DNA from: Clostridiales bacterium
GTDB lineage: Bacteria; Bacillota; Clostridia; Lachnospirales; Lachnospiraceae
Direction of reading: 5' to 3'
Length of the DNA stretch: 64,000 bases
Assembly (NCBI GenBank): GCA_018376135.1
Contig: JAHABX010000009.1
Location: 1 to 64,000 of the forward strand
Shown: piece after piece, positions 16,343-25,062 of the stretch
Position numbering within the stretch: position 1 is the first letter of the stretch
Layout of the letters: every line of letters begins with the position of its first letter
Translations under genes and position numbers: made by a program
Notes under the pieces: model-generated
What the model was told of the DNA's origin: nothing
Seen by the model: the letters and a program-made list of their open reading frames with translations, nothing else
Database searches by the model: none

Positions 16343-17131
16343 TCATCCCATAAATTTATATACGTTATATATATTTATGAAAATAATCAGCACCATCAGC
16401 ACCATAAACAGCTTGTCCACCAATTTGTCATTCAATTTTCTGTTCCATGCACGACCACAGATTCCGCCGCCGATCCCGCCCAGAACCATCAATACCAGTA
16501 CACTGATCTGAATATCCGGCACACTTCCGGTCACAAGCGACGATATGAGACTGGTCAGCTGCGAAAAGAAAATAATATACAGTGAATTTTCTGCCGCAGT
16601 CTTGGTCGGCATGGAAAAAAAATAGAAAAGTACAATCAGATTGATGGGACCTCCTCCAATACCAAGAAAAGATGACATCACGCCAAGAACAATGCCTATC
16701 AATGCACAGCACGCTGCATTTTCAATCTTCCAGGTTCTGATTCGATCCTTATATATGGTATATATGAGAGTTCCCACCGTGATCACTGTTAAACATGCCG
16801 CCTGAATGGCTCCCACTTTGTTTTTATCCGGGCTCAGTGCCGACACAACGGAAAACATCCATTTTCCTGCCATTCCTCCAACCGCAGCTCCCAGTGCCAG
16901 AGGCATTCCGGTTCTTCTGTTCACAGAAGAACTGTCCCTTGCCTTTCCCGCCAAAACAGAGTAAGTCGTCATAGACAATACCGTGCAGCCTGAAAGAAAA
17001 CTGATGGAAGCCACATCCAGAACACCAAATGCATCCAGAACCGGTTTAATGATCACACCGCCGCCGATTCCACAGATTGCCCCAATGATAGATGCCAGAA
17101 AACAGACAACAAAAAATACCATATAAATCAT
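16343..17131 (-). CDS. TSUP family transporter (TauE/SafE type), first copy
   Basis: A 262-residue polytopic protein with the classic TSUP half-repeats GAICGIGGGVIIKPVL (near the N-terminus) and SSFLGIGGGPINLIVL (near residue 155). It is probably an exporter of sulfite, a sulfonate or another small anion; the substrate cannot be read from the sequence. It starts five bases after the larC stop codon, with AAAGGGAGCGG inside the end of larC as ribosome binding site, so the two are tightly coupled. It may work with the second TSUP protein as a pair. Confidence 0.88.
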   Translation of the reverse strand: MIYMVFFVVCFLASIIGAICGIGGGVIIKPVLDAFGVLDVASISFLSGCTVLSMTTYSVLAGKARDSSSVNRRTGMPLALGAAVGGMAGKWMFSVVSALSPDKNKVGAIQAACLTVITVGTLIYTIYKDRIRTWKIENAACCALIGIVLGVMSSFLGIGGGPINLIVLFYFFSMPTKTAAENSLYIIFFSQLTSLISSLVTGSVPDIQISVLVLMVLGGIGGGICGRAWNRKLNDKLVDKLFMVLMVLIIFINIYNVYKFMG

Positions 17132-17136
17132 TGTCT

Positions 17137-18033
17137 CTACCGCTCCCTTTCAATCAACATGGCACGTACAATTCCTGCAGTGTCATAATCGCGCTTTCCA
17201 GCCCCAAGACCAATCCTTTTAATATAGAAGCTTTCCGGAAGCCGCTCTCCCGTACGAAGCGCTGCTGCGATTGCCGCTCCCGTCGGTGTTACCAGCTCTC
17301 CGGTCACATCCGTGGTGTGCACCCGGATATGATGCTTATTCACAATATTCGCCACTGCAGGAACCGGAATCGGAAGCAGACCATGCTGACACCGGACCGT
17401 CCCTCTGCCTTCATATAATTCCGGTATAATGATTTCCTCAATCCCCAGATCATCCACACAGACAGCCGCCGCCAGAATATCGGCAATGGAATCTACCGCA
17501 CCCACCTCATGAAAATGCACGTTATCCGGACTGGTGCCATGCGCCTTTGCCTCTGCCTCCGCCAGCACCTCAAATATACGTGCTGCCAGTGTCTTCGCAT
17601 GCTCTGTTGCCGCCGACGCCTCTATGATCTCACACACTTCCGTAAGTCCTCTGTGTTCATGTTCCGAGTGCGCATGCGTATGTATATGCCCAGACTTCCC
17701 ATGAAAGTGGTCATGCCCATCATGGTGGTGTTCTTCATGGCTATGTTCTTCATGGCTATGTTCTTCATGGCTATACTTTTCATGATGACGTCCATGCAGA
17801 TATTCCATATCGTGATCATGGTTTTCATGGTCGCTGTCCAGCGCCACCAGAAAATCACAGGCATCCAGCCCAGACTTTTTCACTCTTTTTATCTCCACTT
17901 CAAATCCCTTCACAGGTACGGAAGACAGCACCTTTCGCAGTACAGTTTCATCTGCTCCAAGATCGAGAAGCGATGCCACGAACATATCTCCGCTGATTCC
18001 TGATGAACAGTCCAAATATAATGTCTCTCCCAT
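17137..18033 (-). CDS. larC: LarC-like nickel-insertion protein, short (LarC1-type) form
   Basis: A 298-residue protein matching the N-terminal part of LarC, the nickel chelatase that completes the nickel-pincer (NPN) cofactor of LarA. The opening YLDCSSGISGDMFVASLLDLG and the central VHFHEVGAVDSIADILAAA motif are clear. A histidine-rich stretch (about residues 68-120), built partly from HSHEE repeats, probably stores or delivers nickel. The protein ends at YDTAGIVRAMLIE, where full LarC proteins continue into a C-terminal domain. Five bases later the next gene starts, so that domain is missing here. Confidence 0.85.
   Translation of the reverse strand: MGETLYLDCSSGISGDMFVASLLDLGADETVLRKVLSSVPVKGFEVEIKRVKKSGLDACDFLVALDSDHENHDHDMEYLHGRHHEKYSHEEHSHEEHSHEEHHHDGHDHFHGKSGHIHTHAHSEHEHRGLTEVCEIIEASAATEHAKTLAARIFEVLAEAEAKAHGTSPDNVHFHEVGAVDSIADILAAAVCVDDLGIEEIIIPELYEGRGTVRCQHGLLPIPVPAVANIVNKHHIRVHTTDVTGELVTPTGAAIAAALRTGERLPESFYIKRIGLGAGKRDYDTAGIVRAMLIERER
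17733..17777. repeat. Tandem 15-bp repeat encoding histidine-rich segments
   Basis: TTCTTCATGGCTATG recurs in three consecutive units inside larC, encoding repeated HSHEE blocks. Such an array could vary in copy number by slippage in multiples of five codons. Confidence 0.75.
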
Positions 18034-18082
18034 ATGATGTTATAATCCTTTCCCTTTGATATGATGTCCTGATCCGTTCCCG

Positions 18083-18122
18083 GAAAAATAAAAGGATAAT
18101 CAGAAGATCCGACTATCCTTTT
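18083..18122 (-). terminator. Terminator or attenuator between the ABC genes and larC
   Basis: AAAAGGATA pairs with TATCCTTTT over nine bases, followed by ATTTTT on the minus strand. It lies six bases after the second ATPase gene. It would lower larC-TSUP expression relative to the importer. Confidence 0.65.
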
Positions 18123-18128
18123 GCTGAA

Positions 18129-18878
18129 TTACCACCATTTGATCTGATCAGTAATATGATTACGAATTTCAATAAAATCCGGTGCGGTAACATCTCTTGG
18201 ATGAGGCATATCAATTCTGACCTCTTCCTTGATCTTTGCCGGTTTATTGGTTAAAATCAGTACTCTCTCCGCAAGGTAGGTTGCTTCCTCAATATTATGC
18301 GTAATAAATACGACCGTAGTACCCATCTCTTTCCACAGACGAATCACCTCATCCTCCAGATAATATCGAAGCTTAATATCCATCTGGCCATAAGGCTCAT
18401 CCATCAGAAGCAGATCTGGCTGCATGGCAAATGCACGCCCGATAATAATACGCTGTGCCGTTGATACAGAAAGCTGATGCGGATAACTGTTTCTGAATTC
18501 CTGAAGTCCCAGCAGATTAATAATATTTTCTACGCGCCGATCGATTTCCTCTTTTGGGAGTTTCTTGATTTCCAGTCCGAAACGAAGATTCTTTTCAACC
18601 GTCAGCCAGGGCATAGAGGACGGCTCCTGAAATACGACGGAAATACTGTGCTTCTTCGGATCAGCCGGTTCTCCATCAATATATAACTCGCCTTTGGTCG
18701 GCATATAAATACGTGTCAACAGATTCAGGAACGTAGTTTTTCCACACCCGGTCGGACCTACTACACAGAGAAACTCTCCTTTTTTAATATTAAAAGAAAC
18801 ATCATCCAATACATGCAGATCCCCAAAATATTTTGTCAGATGTTCTACGCGAACCTTGTTTTCATCATTTCTGTCCAT
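18129..18878 (-). CDS. ABC transporter ATP-binding protein with degenerate signature
   Basis: A 249-residue SsuB/TauB-like ATPase. Walker A is GPTGCGKT (about residues 40-47) and Walker B is LLLMDEPYGQMD, both intact. The family signature LSGGQ is replaced by LSVST, so one of the two composite ATP sites in a heterodimer would be catalytically weak. It follows the other ATPase gene by 14 bases and belongs with the two permeases and the lipoprotein. It is probably half of a heterodimeric importer motor. Confidence 0.88.
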   Translation of the reverse strand: MDRNDENKVRVEHLTKYFGDLHVLDDVSFNIKKGEFLCVVGPTGCGKTTFLNLLTRIYMPTKGELYIDGEPADPKKHSISVVFQEPSSMPWLTVEKNLRFGLEIKKLPKEEIDRRVENIINLLGLQEFRNSYPHQLSVSTAQRIIIGRAFAMQPDLLLMDEPYGQMDIKLRYYLEDEVIRLWKEMGTTVVFITHNIEEATYLAERVLILTNKPAKIKEEVRIDMPHPRDVTAPDFIEIRNHITDQIKWW

Positions 18879-18892
18879 GCTGTCCCTCCTGA

Positions 18893-19666
18893 TTAAAGTG
18901 CAAGGTCGGTATTATCCGACACTTCAGACCGAATCCGCAGGAATTCGGGATCTGTCATATTTCTTGGGCGAGGCAGGTTATTCAAATCATAGACTGCTTT
19001 TACCTTTGCCGGACATTTACTCAAAAGAATAATTCTGTCCGCCAGATACACGGCCTCTTCAATATTATTAGTAACAAAAATAATTGTTCGTTTCTCTTTT
19101 TCCCAGATACGAAGAACTTCTTCTTCCATTGCATATCTGGTCTGCGCGTCCAACTGTCCAAACGGCTCATCCATCAGAAGGATCTCCGGATTATTGGTAT
19201 AGGCTCTCGCAATACCAACCCTCTGCTTCATACCGCCTGAAAGTTCATGCGGATAAGAATTTTCAAATCCGGTCAGCCCTACCAAATCGATATATTTCTG
19301 TGCAACTTTTCTTCGTTCTTCCTTCTCTACACCTGCAATTTCCAGACCAAATTCCACATTTGCCATAACCGTTCTCCACGGCATCAGGTTTAAAGACTGA
19401 AATACCATTCCAATTCTCTTGTCACTTCCGTGAATTTCTTCTCCATCCAGAAATATCTTTCCATCCACAGGAGTCTCCAGACCTGCAATCAGATTCATCA
19501 ATACCGTTTTTCCACAGTGACCCGGTCCTAATACAACCACAAACTCGTTGTCATATATTTCCAGAGATACATTTTCAACCGCATCCTTGACACCATCTTT
19601 AACAACATAGCTCTGGCAGATATTTTCCAATTTTAGTATGATTTTTTTCTTCTCGTCCATGGACAT
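18893..19666 (-). CDS. ABC transporter ATP-binding protein (SsuB/TauB-like)
   Basis: A 257-residue ATPase of the nitrate/sulfonate/taurine importer family. It has a canonical signature LSGGMKQR and Walker B LLMDEPFGQLD. Its Walker A reads GPGHCGKT, keeping the essential GKT. The ATG at 19666 has AAAGGA five bases upstream and lies inside the end of the preceding permease gene, so translation is coupled. Together with the degenerate ATPase it would power import through the two permeases encoded just upstream. Confidence 0.9.
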   Translation of the reverse strand: MSMDEKKKIILKLENICQSYVVKDGVKDAVENVSLEIYDNEFVVVLGPGHCGKTVLMNLIAGLETPVDGKIFLDGEEIHGSDKRIGMVFQSLNLMPWRTVMANVEFGLEIAGVEKEERRKVAQKYIDLVGLTGFENSYPHELSGGMKQRVGIARAYTNNPEILLMDEPFGQLDAQTRYAMEEEVLRIWEKEKRTIIFVTNNIEEAVYLADRIILLSKCPAKVKAVYDLNNLPRPRNMTDPEFLRIRSEVSDNTDLAL

Positions 19667-20451
19667 ATCATCCTTTCTGCAAATTGTGTTACGACAGCAA
19701 GAATTGCACCTACAATGCCAATAGCAACCATTCCGGTCAATACCAGCGGCATATCAAGAGAATCCATACCGCGGGAAATAAGAAAACCAATTCCTGCATC
19801 CGCTCCCAGCATCTCTGCCGCAAGCACTACCATCCATGCCGCACTGGTAGAAGTACGAACACCTGCAAAAATCGCATCCAGAGAAGAAGGAATTGCAATC
19901 TTCAAAAGACGCTGCCTGGGTGTTGCATTAAATACTGTTCCTACATCCAGATACATCTTTTCTACCGAACTCATTCCCGCCTCAACATTTACAACAATAC
20001 ATGCAAGAGAACCAAAAATAACGATAAGAACCTTCGGGAATTCACCAATTCCAAACCACAGAGTAATCAAAGGAATCCATGCCAGTGGCGGAACTGCACG
20101 AAATGCGTTAAACATCGGTCCGAAGAATGCCCTTGCCTTTGGGCACCAGCCAAGCAGTACGCCAAACGCAATTCCAAAGGTCCAGTCAAACAGAAGCGCC
20201 AAACCAATTCGCCTTAAACTGACACCCACATGTCCGATCAGTGACAATTTTTTAATCGGTTTTACAAACAATTTAACGGTCTTTTCCCATACATCAATAG
20301 GAGAAGGAAATCCTGTACCACTGGAAGATGCCAACAGCCAGAGACCGATCAGGAGCAGCAAAGAAACCACTGGTAAAACCTTATACAAAACCTGCAGCCT
20401 TTTTTCTTTTATCTCGGCAGCACTTAACATGGTATTATTTTTCTTTGTCAT
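19633..20451 (-). CDS. ABC transporter permease (SsuC/TauC-like), second
   Basis: A 272-residue permease with six predicted membrane segments and the EAA-type loop that contacts the ATPase (GMSSVEKMYLDVGTVFNATPRQRL). Extracytoplasmic PPLAWIPLITLWFGIGEFPK is typical of sulfonate/nitrate-type permeases. I choose the ATG at 20451, which overlaps the stop of the first permease as ATGA. The two permeases are clearly paralogous and presumably form a heterodimeric channel. Confidence 0.9.
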   Translation of the reverse strand: MTKKNNTMLSAAEIKEKRLQVLYKVLPVVSLLLLIGLWLLASSSGTGFPSPIDVWEKTVKLFVKPIKKLSLIGHVGVSLRRIGLALLFDWTFGIAFGVLLGWCPKARAFFGPMFNAFRAVPPLAWIPLITLWFGIGEFPKVLIVIFGSLACIVVNVEAGMSSVEKMYLDVGTVFNATPRQRLLKIAIPSSLDAIFAGVRTSTSAAWMVVLAAEMLGADAGIGFLISRGMDSLDMPLVLTGMVAIGIVGAILAVVTQFAERMICPWTRRKKSY

Positions 20452-21326
20452 AGCTTTTTCCACCCCAATACCGCATTTTCCAGAAGATTAATAAGCGCCG
20501 CAATCAGAACACCTAATGCACCAATCACTACGATACCTAAAATGACCAGATCGACACGACCATAGGACCGTCCCATCAGGATCATATATCCAAGTCCGCT
20601 GGATGCTGCCAGCATCTCTGCTGCCACTAAGGTTGCCCACGCATTTCCAATTGCAACTTTAATTCCCGCAAAAGTCATAGTCATTGAGGAAGGAATACCA
20701 ACCTTCCAGAATATGGTGAAATAGGATGCTCCACAGGTTTTTCCAACATTCTTCAATACTTCCTTCGTCTGTCGAATTCCCGTATAAGAATTGATCAGAC
20801 ATGGAACAAATGCTGCAAAAAATACGATGAACGCTTTTGCCTTCAGCCCGATACCAAGCCATACGATCGTCAACGGAATCCATGATACAGGAGGAATCGG
20901 ACGAATAATCTCAAAGATCGGCCGCATAAAGCTGTCAAAGCCACGGTACCAGCCCATTAGCCAGCCAAGTGGTATACCAATTACAATTGCCAGTCCGAAT
21001 CCACATAATGCAATCTCCAGACTGGACCAGACATTTACAAGAAGTACCGCTCCATCCGGATTGGGATCTGTAAACTTCAAAATAAATAATTTAAAAATCT
21101 GTAATACATCACATATTTTTTTACTGTCTACAATTCCTGAGACAGCCAGGATCTCCCATGCAATAAAGAATAGAAGAACTCCGCTGATGGAAAGCATGGT
21201 ATTCCTGAAAGTTGTTCTTTTTTTCTGATCCTGCACCAGCTTTACGCGCTGCTCATTGGTAAGGACATTTGTTGTCTCGCTCAAAGTCTCCCCCACTTTC
21301 TGAATGTAATGATAAGTTTCCGCCAC
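20448..21326 (-). CDS. ABC transporter permease (SsuC/TauC-like), first
   Basis: A permease of up to 292 residues with six membrane segments. It carries PPVSWIPLTIVWLGIGLKAK and an EAA loop (TGIRQTKEVLKNVGKTCGASYFTIF). The longest frame starts at a GTG at 21326, but that codon sits inside a hairpin. An alternative TTG at 21284, shortly after GGGGGAG, is possible, so the start is uncertain. It follows the lipoprotein gene and overlaps the second permease by four bases. Confidence 0.88.
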   Translation of the reverse strand: MAETYHYIQKVGETLSETTNVLTNEQRVKLVQDQKKRTTFRNTMLSISGVLLFFIAWEILAVSGIVDSKKICDVLQIFKLFILKFTDPNPDGAVLLVNVWSSLEIALCGFGLAIVIGIPLGWLMGWYRGFDSFMRPIFEIIRPIPPVSWIPLTIVWLGIGLKAKAFIVFFAAFVPCLINSYTGIRQTKEVLKNVGKTCGASYFTIFWKVGIPSSMTMTFAGIKVAIGNAWATLVAAEMLAASSGLGYMILMGRSYGRVDLVILGIVVIGALGVLIAALINLLENAVLGWKKL

Positions 21327-21363
21327 AGAAACCGCCGGAGTTTCCGGTGCCCCATGGCGGAAA
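21317..21363 (-). promoter_or_regulatory. Intercistronic hairpin between receptor and permease genes
   Basis: TTTCCGCCA (21317-21325) pairs perfectly with TGGCGGAAA (21355-21363). The loop holds a smaller CCGG-based hairpin. Stem-loops here commonly protect the receptor mRNA so that binding protein exceeds permease; the stem also covers one candidate permease start codon. Confidence 0.6.
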
Positions 21364-21397
21364 TCAATTCACAGTGTCTTATTCCGGATAATCTGCT

Positions 21398-22570
21398 TTA
21401 CTTTCCAAGCAGCTCCTTTGCAGCAAGCGCAACGGATGGATCAATTCTCTGCTCGTCCAGATATTTGGTACGATCTTCATTCGTATATTTTCCTTCACTG
21501 ATAAAGAAGTCCAGTCCTACCAGAATATCTTTCTCAGCCTGAAGCAGATCTCTCTCGGTGTAAAGTCCGGCATCATCAGGACTTGTCTTGGTAAACAGCT
21601 CAATCCACTCATCTACAGTCGGACCATGATACCAATCCATCGTACGTGTCGCAATACTCTCATCACAGAGGAAACCTTCTTCATCACAATGCTCCAGATA
21701 CCAGGTTGCTGCCTGAGCCATATTTTCTTCAGACTCATAGCACCATTCTGTTGCTTTATGGAATACTACACATGCGGTAACAACAAGATCAAAGTTATTC
21801 TCCATCATATCTTTTGTTGCAAAAGTACCGCATGGCATTCCGATTCCAAGCTGTCCGGAATCAGAGATACGTACATAACCTGCATCCTCTGCAGAAAGTG
21901 CAATTGCATTCCAGCAGCCAAGCACATCACCAGTACCACCGTTAAAACCAGTCAGCGCATTGGCATTATCCATATTTACACTCTCTACATCTGCCAGAGT
22001 AAGATCCATATTATTGAGATATTTTGCAAGAACCGCCTGCGCCGTCGTTCCTGCCGGATATACACAGGTCACACCCTTCCATACTTCCGGGTTAGTCGGA
22101 TCTTTTGCAATCTCGGAATCCGGACGTGCGAAGATTGCCAGGTTATCCTCATAATCAGTGATATCAACTAACTGGAAATCATATCCATAAAGACCATTTG
22201 CCAGTCCGCCCAGACCACAGGATGCCATATCCCATTCAGCATTTGCCTCCATCATTGCCGGTCCGCCGGTGAAGCAGGTATACTCAACTTCAATGTTCAG
22301 TGCATCAAAAACTCCCAGATTATCCGCAAATAAGAACGGATAAGAAAGCGGGGATCCGGTGAAGAAGCCAAGACGGAGAGTCTGCGGCTCTTCAAACGGA
22401 GTCAGACCCCATGTCAGATCTTCTGCTTCGGCTGCATCTGCTGATGGAGCTTCAGTTTCCGTTTCCGTTGCTGTACTCTCTGCCGGTTTTTCTTCCTCTT
22501 CTTTGCTTCCGCATGCAGTCATAGATCCAACCAAGGATACTGCCAATAATAAAGCAACTAACTTTTTCAT
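21398..22570 (-). CDS. Substrate-binding lipoprotein of the ABC importer (NMT1/SsuA-like)
   Basis: A 390-residue extracytoplasmic receptor. The signal peptide ends in a lipobox (GSMTAC), so cysteine 20 is lipidated; an acidic, threonine-rich linker follows. The mature part has the NMT1/SsuA pattern: RLGFFTGSPLSYPFLFADNLG near the start, then GLGGLANGLYGYDF. Such receptors bind sulfonates, nitrate, bicarbonate or pyrimidine-like ligands; the ligand is not deducible here. It is first in the transporter group and follows the LarA-like gene. Confidence 0.9.
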   Translation of the reverse strand: MKKLVALLLAVSLVGSMTACGSKEEEEKPAESTATETETEAPSADAAEAEDLTWGLTPFEEPQTLRLGFFTGSPLSYPFLFADNLGVFDALNIEVEYTCFTGGPAMMEANAEWDMASCGLGGLANGLYGYDFQLVDITDYEDNLAIFARPDSEIAKDPTNPEVWKGVTCVYPAGTTAQAVLAKYLNNMDLTLADVESVNMDNANALTGFNGGTGDVLGCWNAIALSAEDAGYVRISDSGQLGIGMPCGTFATKDMMENNFDLVVTACVVFHKATEWCYESEENMAQAATWYLEHCDEEGFLCDESIATRTMDWYHGPTVDEWIELFTKTSPDDAGLYTERDLLQAEKDILVGLDFFISEGKYTNEDRTKYLDEQRIDPSVALAAKELLGK

Positions 22571-22647
22571 ATGAATACCTCTCTTTCATATATAGATTTT
22601 ATTTACAGGACATTACAGTCCTGAAGTTCTAACCCCATCACAGCGTC

Positions 22648-24132
22648 TTATTCGCCGCACTCCTGACAGCCATTGTAGCCATCGTAACCATCTTCCTTCA
22701 TACAAAGATGTACTGCTCCAATCTTAAAGGTCTTCGGCAGTGCCAGAATATTTGGATTGGATCCCACGAATTTTTTCTTTGCATCCTCAAGTGCCTCTTC
22801 GAAAGTAGCCCTTGTCTTAAGCCCCATGCTCCTTGCAATTCCCGGCTCCTGTGCACCGACAATGTAGATCGCAGATGTATTCATCTCTGCAATATGTCCG
22901 CATGACATCATGGAGAATCCATGGAACGGATGAAATGCATTCGCAAAACGATATTTACGGATATACTCTTCATTTGTTGCATAGTACTCACCATAACGGT
23001 TCATATCCGGCAGCGTATTCATATAATCGTGCTGGAACAGATCATGCAGCTCTCTCAGATACGGCCATCTCTCATCATGGAAATATCCATTACAGATAGA
23101 AGAACAGATAATCACACAATGGTCACTCATAATTCTCTTATGTCTGATAACCTGTGCAGATAATGCCTGCATCATCTGAATCGGATTGGTTCCCATTCCA
23201 TCTCCGTAATGGAAATTCTGCGGCATTCCAAATACCAGTACATCATATTTCTTCTCTGCCCACGGTACATAGGTACGCTTATCGGCAATCTCCCACGAAA
23301 GCGGCATCATCTCTTTTGCATAACCGGAGAAGACAGCGATCTGACGGGAATATGTATCAAGCACAGCATCACAGCAGAAAAACTTCTTCCCCATGCATTT
23401 CTCCATATACATACCGATCTCATCAAACTTCGTACGCATAAGACTATGACCGGATACAGGTGTAAAATCCTTTCTATGCATAACATCCGGAACATGATGG
23501 GTCGCAATGGAACGCCAATGGGTAATTCCGGTGGTACAATGTTTATATCCTCCTGAATATCCACCATACGGATTTCCCTGTGTATGTCCGATCAGAATTG
23601 CAATATCAGAATCATATACATATTTATTCATGATGACCCGATCACCGCGCTCTGTGCAGCCAAGATCAACCAGATGGTCATAATCTTCTGAATCATGGCT
23701 GGTAATCTGTCCGGTATAATAAAACTCGTTGAATAACTCTTCTCCTAAGATCTGTCTTGCTTCCGGAACGGTTGCTCTTGGATGCAGTCCGTTAGAGAAG
23801 ATCAGCAGAATATCCTTCTTTTCAACACCCGCTGCATACAACTCTTCCAGAATAACTTTAATAGAAACCTTCCGATGGGAAGTCGGCTGACATCCGCCCT
23901 TTACAATATCCGGAATTATAATGGTAACGGTACTCCCTTTATGTGCAAGCTCCGAAAGCGGCTGCATGCCGATTGGATTACGAACCGACTCTCGGGTTGC
24001 CGCAACCAGGGATTCCATATCCTGCGGCAGGCACTGTGGATCCGGAACGGTTTCTCCCGGGATAAAAACATCTGTATTATCTGGCAGATTGGCACTCATC
24101 ATGCCATTTCCATATTCAAAATCAAGCTTCAT
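22648..24132 (-). CDS. LarA-family nickel-pincer-dependent racemase/epimerase homologue
   Basis: A 494-residue LarA-superfamily protein. Residues corresponding to the NPN-cofactor enzyme are present: H117 in SNGLHPRA, H183 in IGHTQGNP, the cofactor-attachment lysine K197 in GGYSGGYKH, and H213 in SIATHH. Spacings resemble Lactobacillus LarA. It is longer than typical LarA (about 420-430) and ends in a cysteine-rich tail (NGCQECGE). It probably inverts an alpha-hydroxyacid; the substrate is unknown. The start at 24132 follows AAAGGAG. LarC is encoded downstream; LarB and LarE are not in the window. Confidence 0.88.
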   Translation of the reverse strand: MKLDFEYGNGMMSANLPDNTDVFIPGETVPDPQCLPQDMESLVAATRESVRNPIGMQPLSELAHKGSTVTIIIPDIVKGGCQPTSHRKVSIKVILEELYAAGVEKKDILLIFSNGLHPRATVPEARQILGEELFNEFYYTGQITSHDSEDYDHLVDLGCTERGDRVIMNKYVYDSDIAILIGHTQGNPYGGYSGGYKHCTTGITHWRSIATHHVPDVMHRKDFTPVSGHSLMRTKFDEIGMYMEKCMGKKFFCCDAVLDTYSRQIAVFSGYAKEMMPLSWEIADKRTYVPWAEKKYDVLVFGMPQNFHYGDGMGTNPIQMMQALSAQVIRHKRIMSDHCVIICSSICNGYFHDERWPYLRELHDLFQHDYMNTLPDMNRYGEYYATNEEYIRKYRFANAFHPFHGFSMMSCGHIAEMNTSAIYIVGAQEPGIARSMGLKTRATFEEALEDAKKKFVGSNPNILALPKTFKIGAVHLCMKEDGYDGYNGCQECGE

Positions 24133-24147
24133 CTTCAACTCTCCTTT

Positions 24148-25062
24148 TTATGATAATTTTTCATAATGCTGACTGAATACCTTATATAATGCACTTGTGT
24201 CCTGCATTCCCAATCCTTCTGCATGAGCAATTTCATTATATAACTGAACAGTTCCTGCAATTACAGACGGTGCATCTGCATCCTTAGCCATCTGCAAACC
24301 AAGCTTTGCATCCTTAATCAGCAGATCCACTGTAAATGCCGGATTTTCATATCCGTCTGTCACAATACTATTTCCGACCTCACGGAACAATCCGCTCACC
24401 GTTGCTGCCGAAGATCCGGCAACCGTATCATAAAATACCTGCTTATCAATTCCCACATGGTCACAAATTGCCATAACCTCTGAACTAATGGCATTGATAC
24501 AGGAGAACATCAGCTGATTCAAAAGCTTCAATGCATTTCCTGCTCCATGTCCTCCTACTGGTATGGCATTTCCTGCAAAAGTCAGAAGAACCGGTTTTAC
24601 TCTTTCCAGAGCATCCGGATTACCTCCTGTAGGAAGCATCCATTTACCTGTCGCTGATGGACGGCCAAGTATCGGGCAATCCAGATACGCTGCTCCGGCT
24701 GCCTCCACCCCTTCTGCATTTTTACGGGTCGTATCCGGATCAACCGTGCTGGTATCAACTACCACATGATCAGAGTTCAATCCTGCCCTCAAACCATCCT
24801 CTCCGAACAGCACCTCCTGAAGCTGTACCGGTCCAGGCAGAGACATAATTACAACAGAAGACATCCGTGCAAGTTCTGCAGGTGTTGCAGCCACTTCAGC
24901 CCCCATCTCTTTTGCACCCTCCGCTGCCGCCGGAAACTTGTCATAGGCAACTACCTGAAAACCTCCGTCCAGCATACTCTGAAGCATGCATTTTCCCATT
25001 CGTCCACATCCTACCAGACCTACCTTTTCAATCGGCTTTTTCGATCCTGTCCAGGATATCAT
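24148..25062 (-). CDS. NAD(P)-dependent beta-hydroxyacid dehydrogenase family protein
   Basis: A 304-residue member of the 3-hydroxyisobutyrate/tartronate-semialdehyde reductase family. The Rossmann loop VGLVGCGRMGKCM is at the N-terminus; DCPILGRPSATGK is the substrate loop and the catalytic lysine lies in GAGNALKLLNQ. The start at 25062 is fixed by GGAGG eight bases upstream and lies inside the end of the phosphodiesterase gene. With the LarA-like racemase next to it, it could oxidise one stereoisomer of the imported hydroxyacid. The actual substrate is unknown. Confidence 0.9.
   Translation of the reverse strand: MISWTGSKKPIEKVGLVGCGRMGKCMLQSMLDGGFQVVAYDKFPAAAEGAKEMGAEVAATPAELARMSSVVIMSLPGPVQLQEVLFGEDGLRAGLNSDHVVVDTSTVDPDTTRKNAEGVEAAGAAYLDCPILGRPSATGKWMLPTGGNPDALERVKPVLLTFAGNAIPVGGHGAGNALKLLNQLMFSCINAISSEVMAICDHVGIDKQVFYDTVAGSSAATVSGLFREVGNSIVTDGYENPAFTVDLLIKDAKLGLQMAKDADAPSVIAGTVQLYNEIAHAEGLGMQDTSALYKVFSQHYEKLS

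Noticed and set aside
17690..17800. A CRISPR-like repeat array
   Set aside because: The repeats are contiguous 15-bp units without spacers and encode in-frame histidine-rich peptide within larC.
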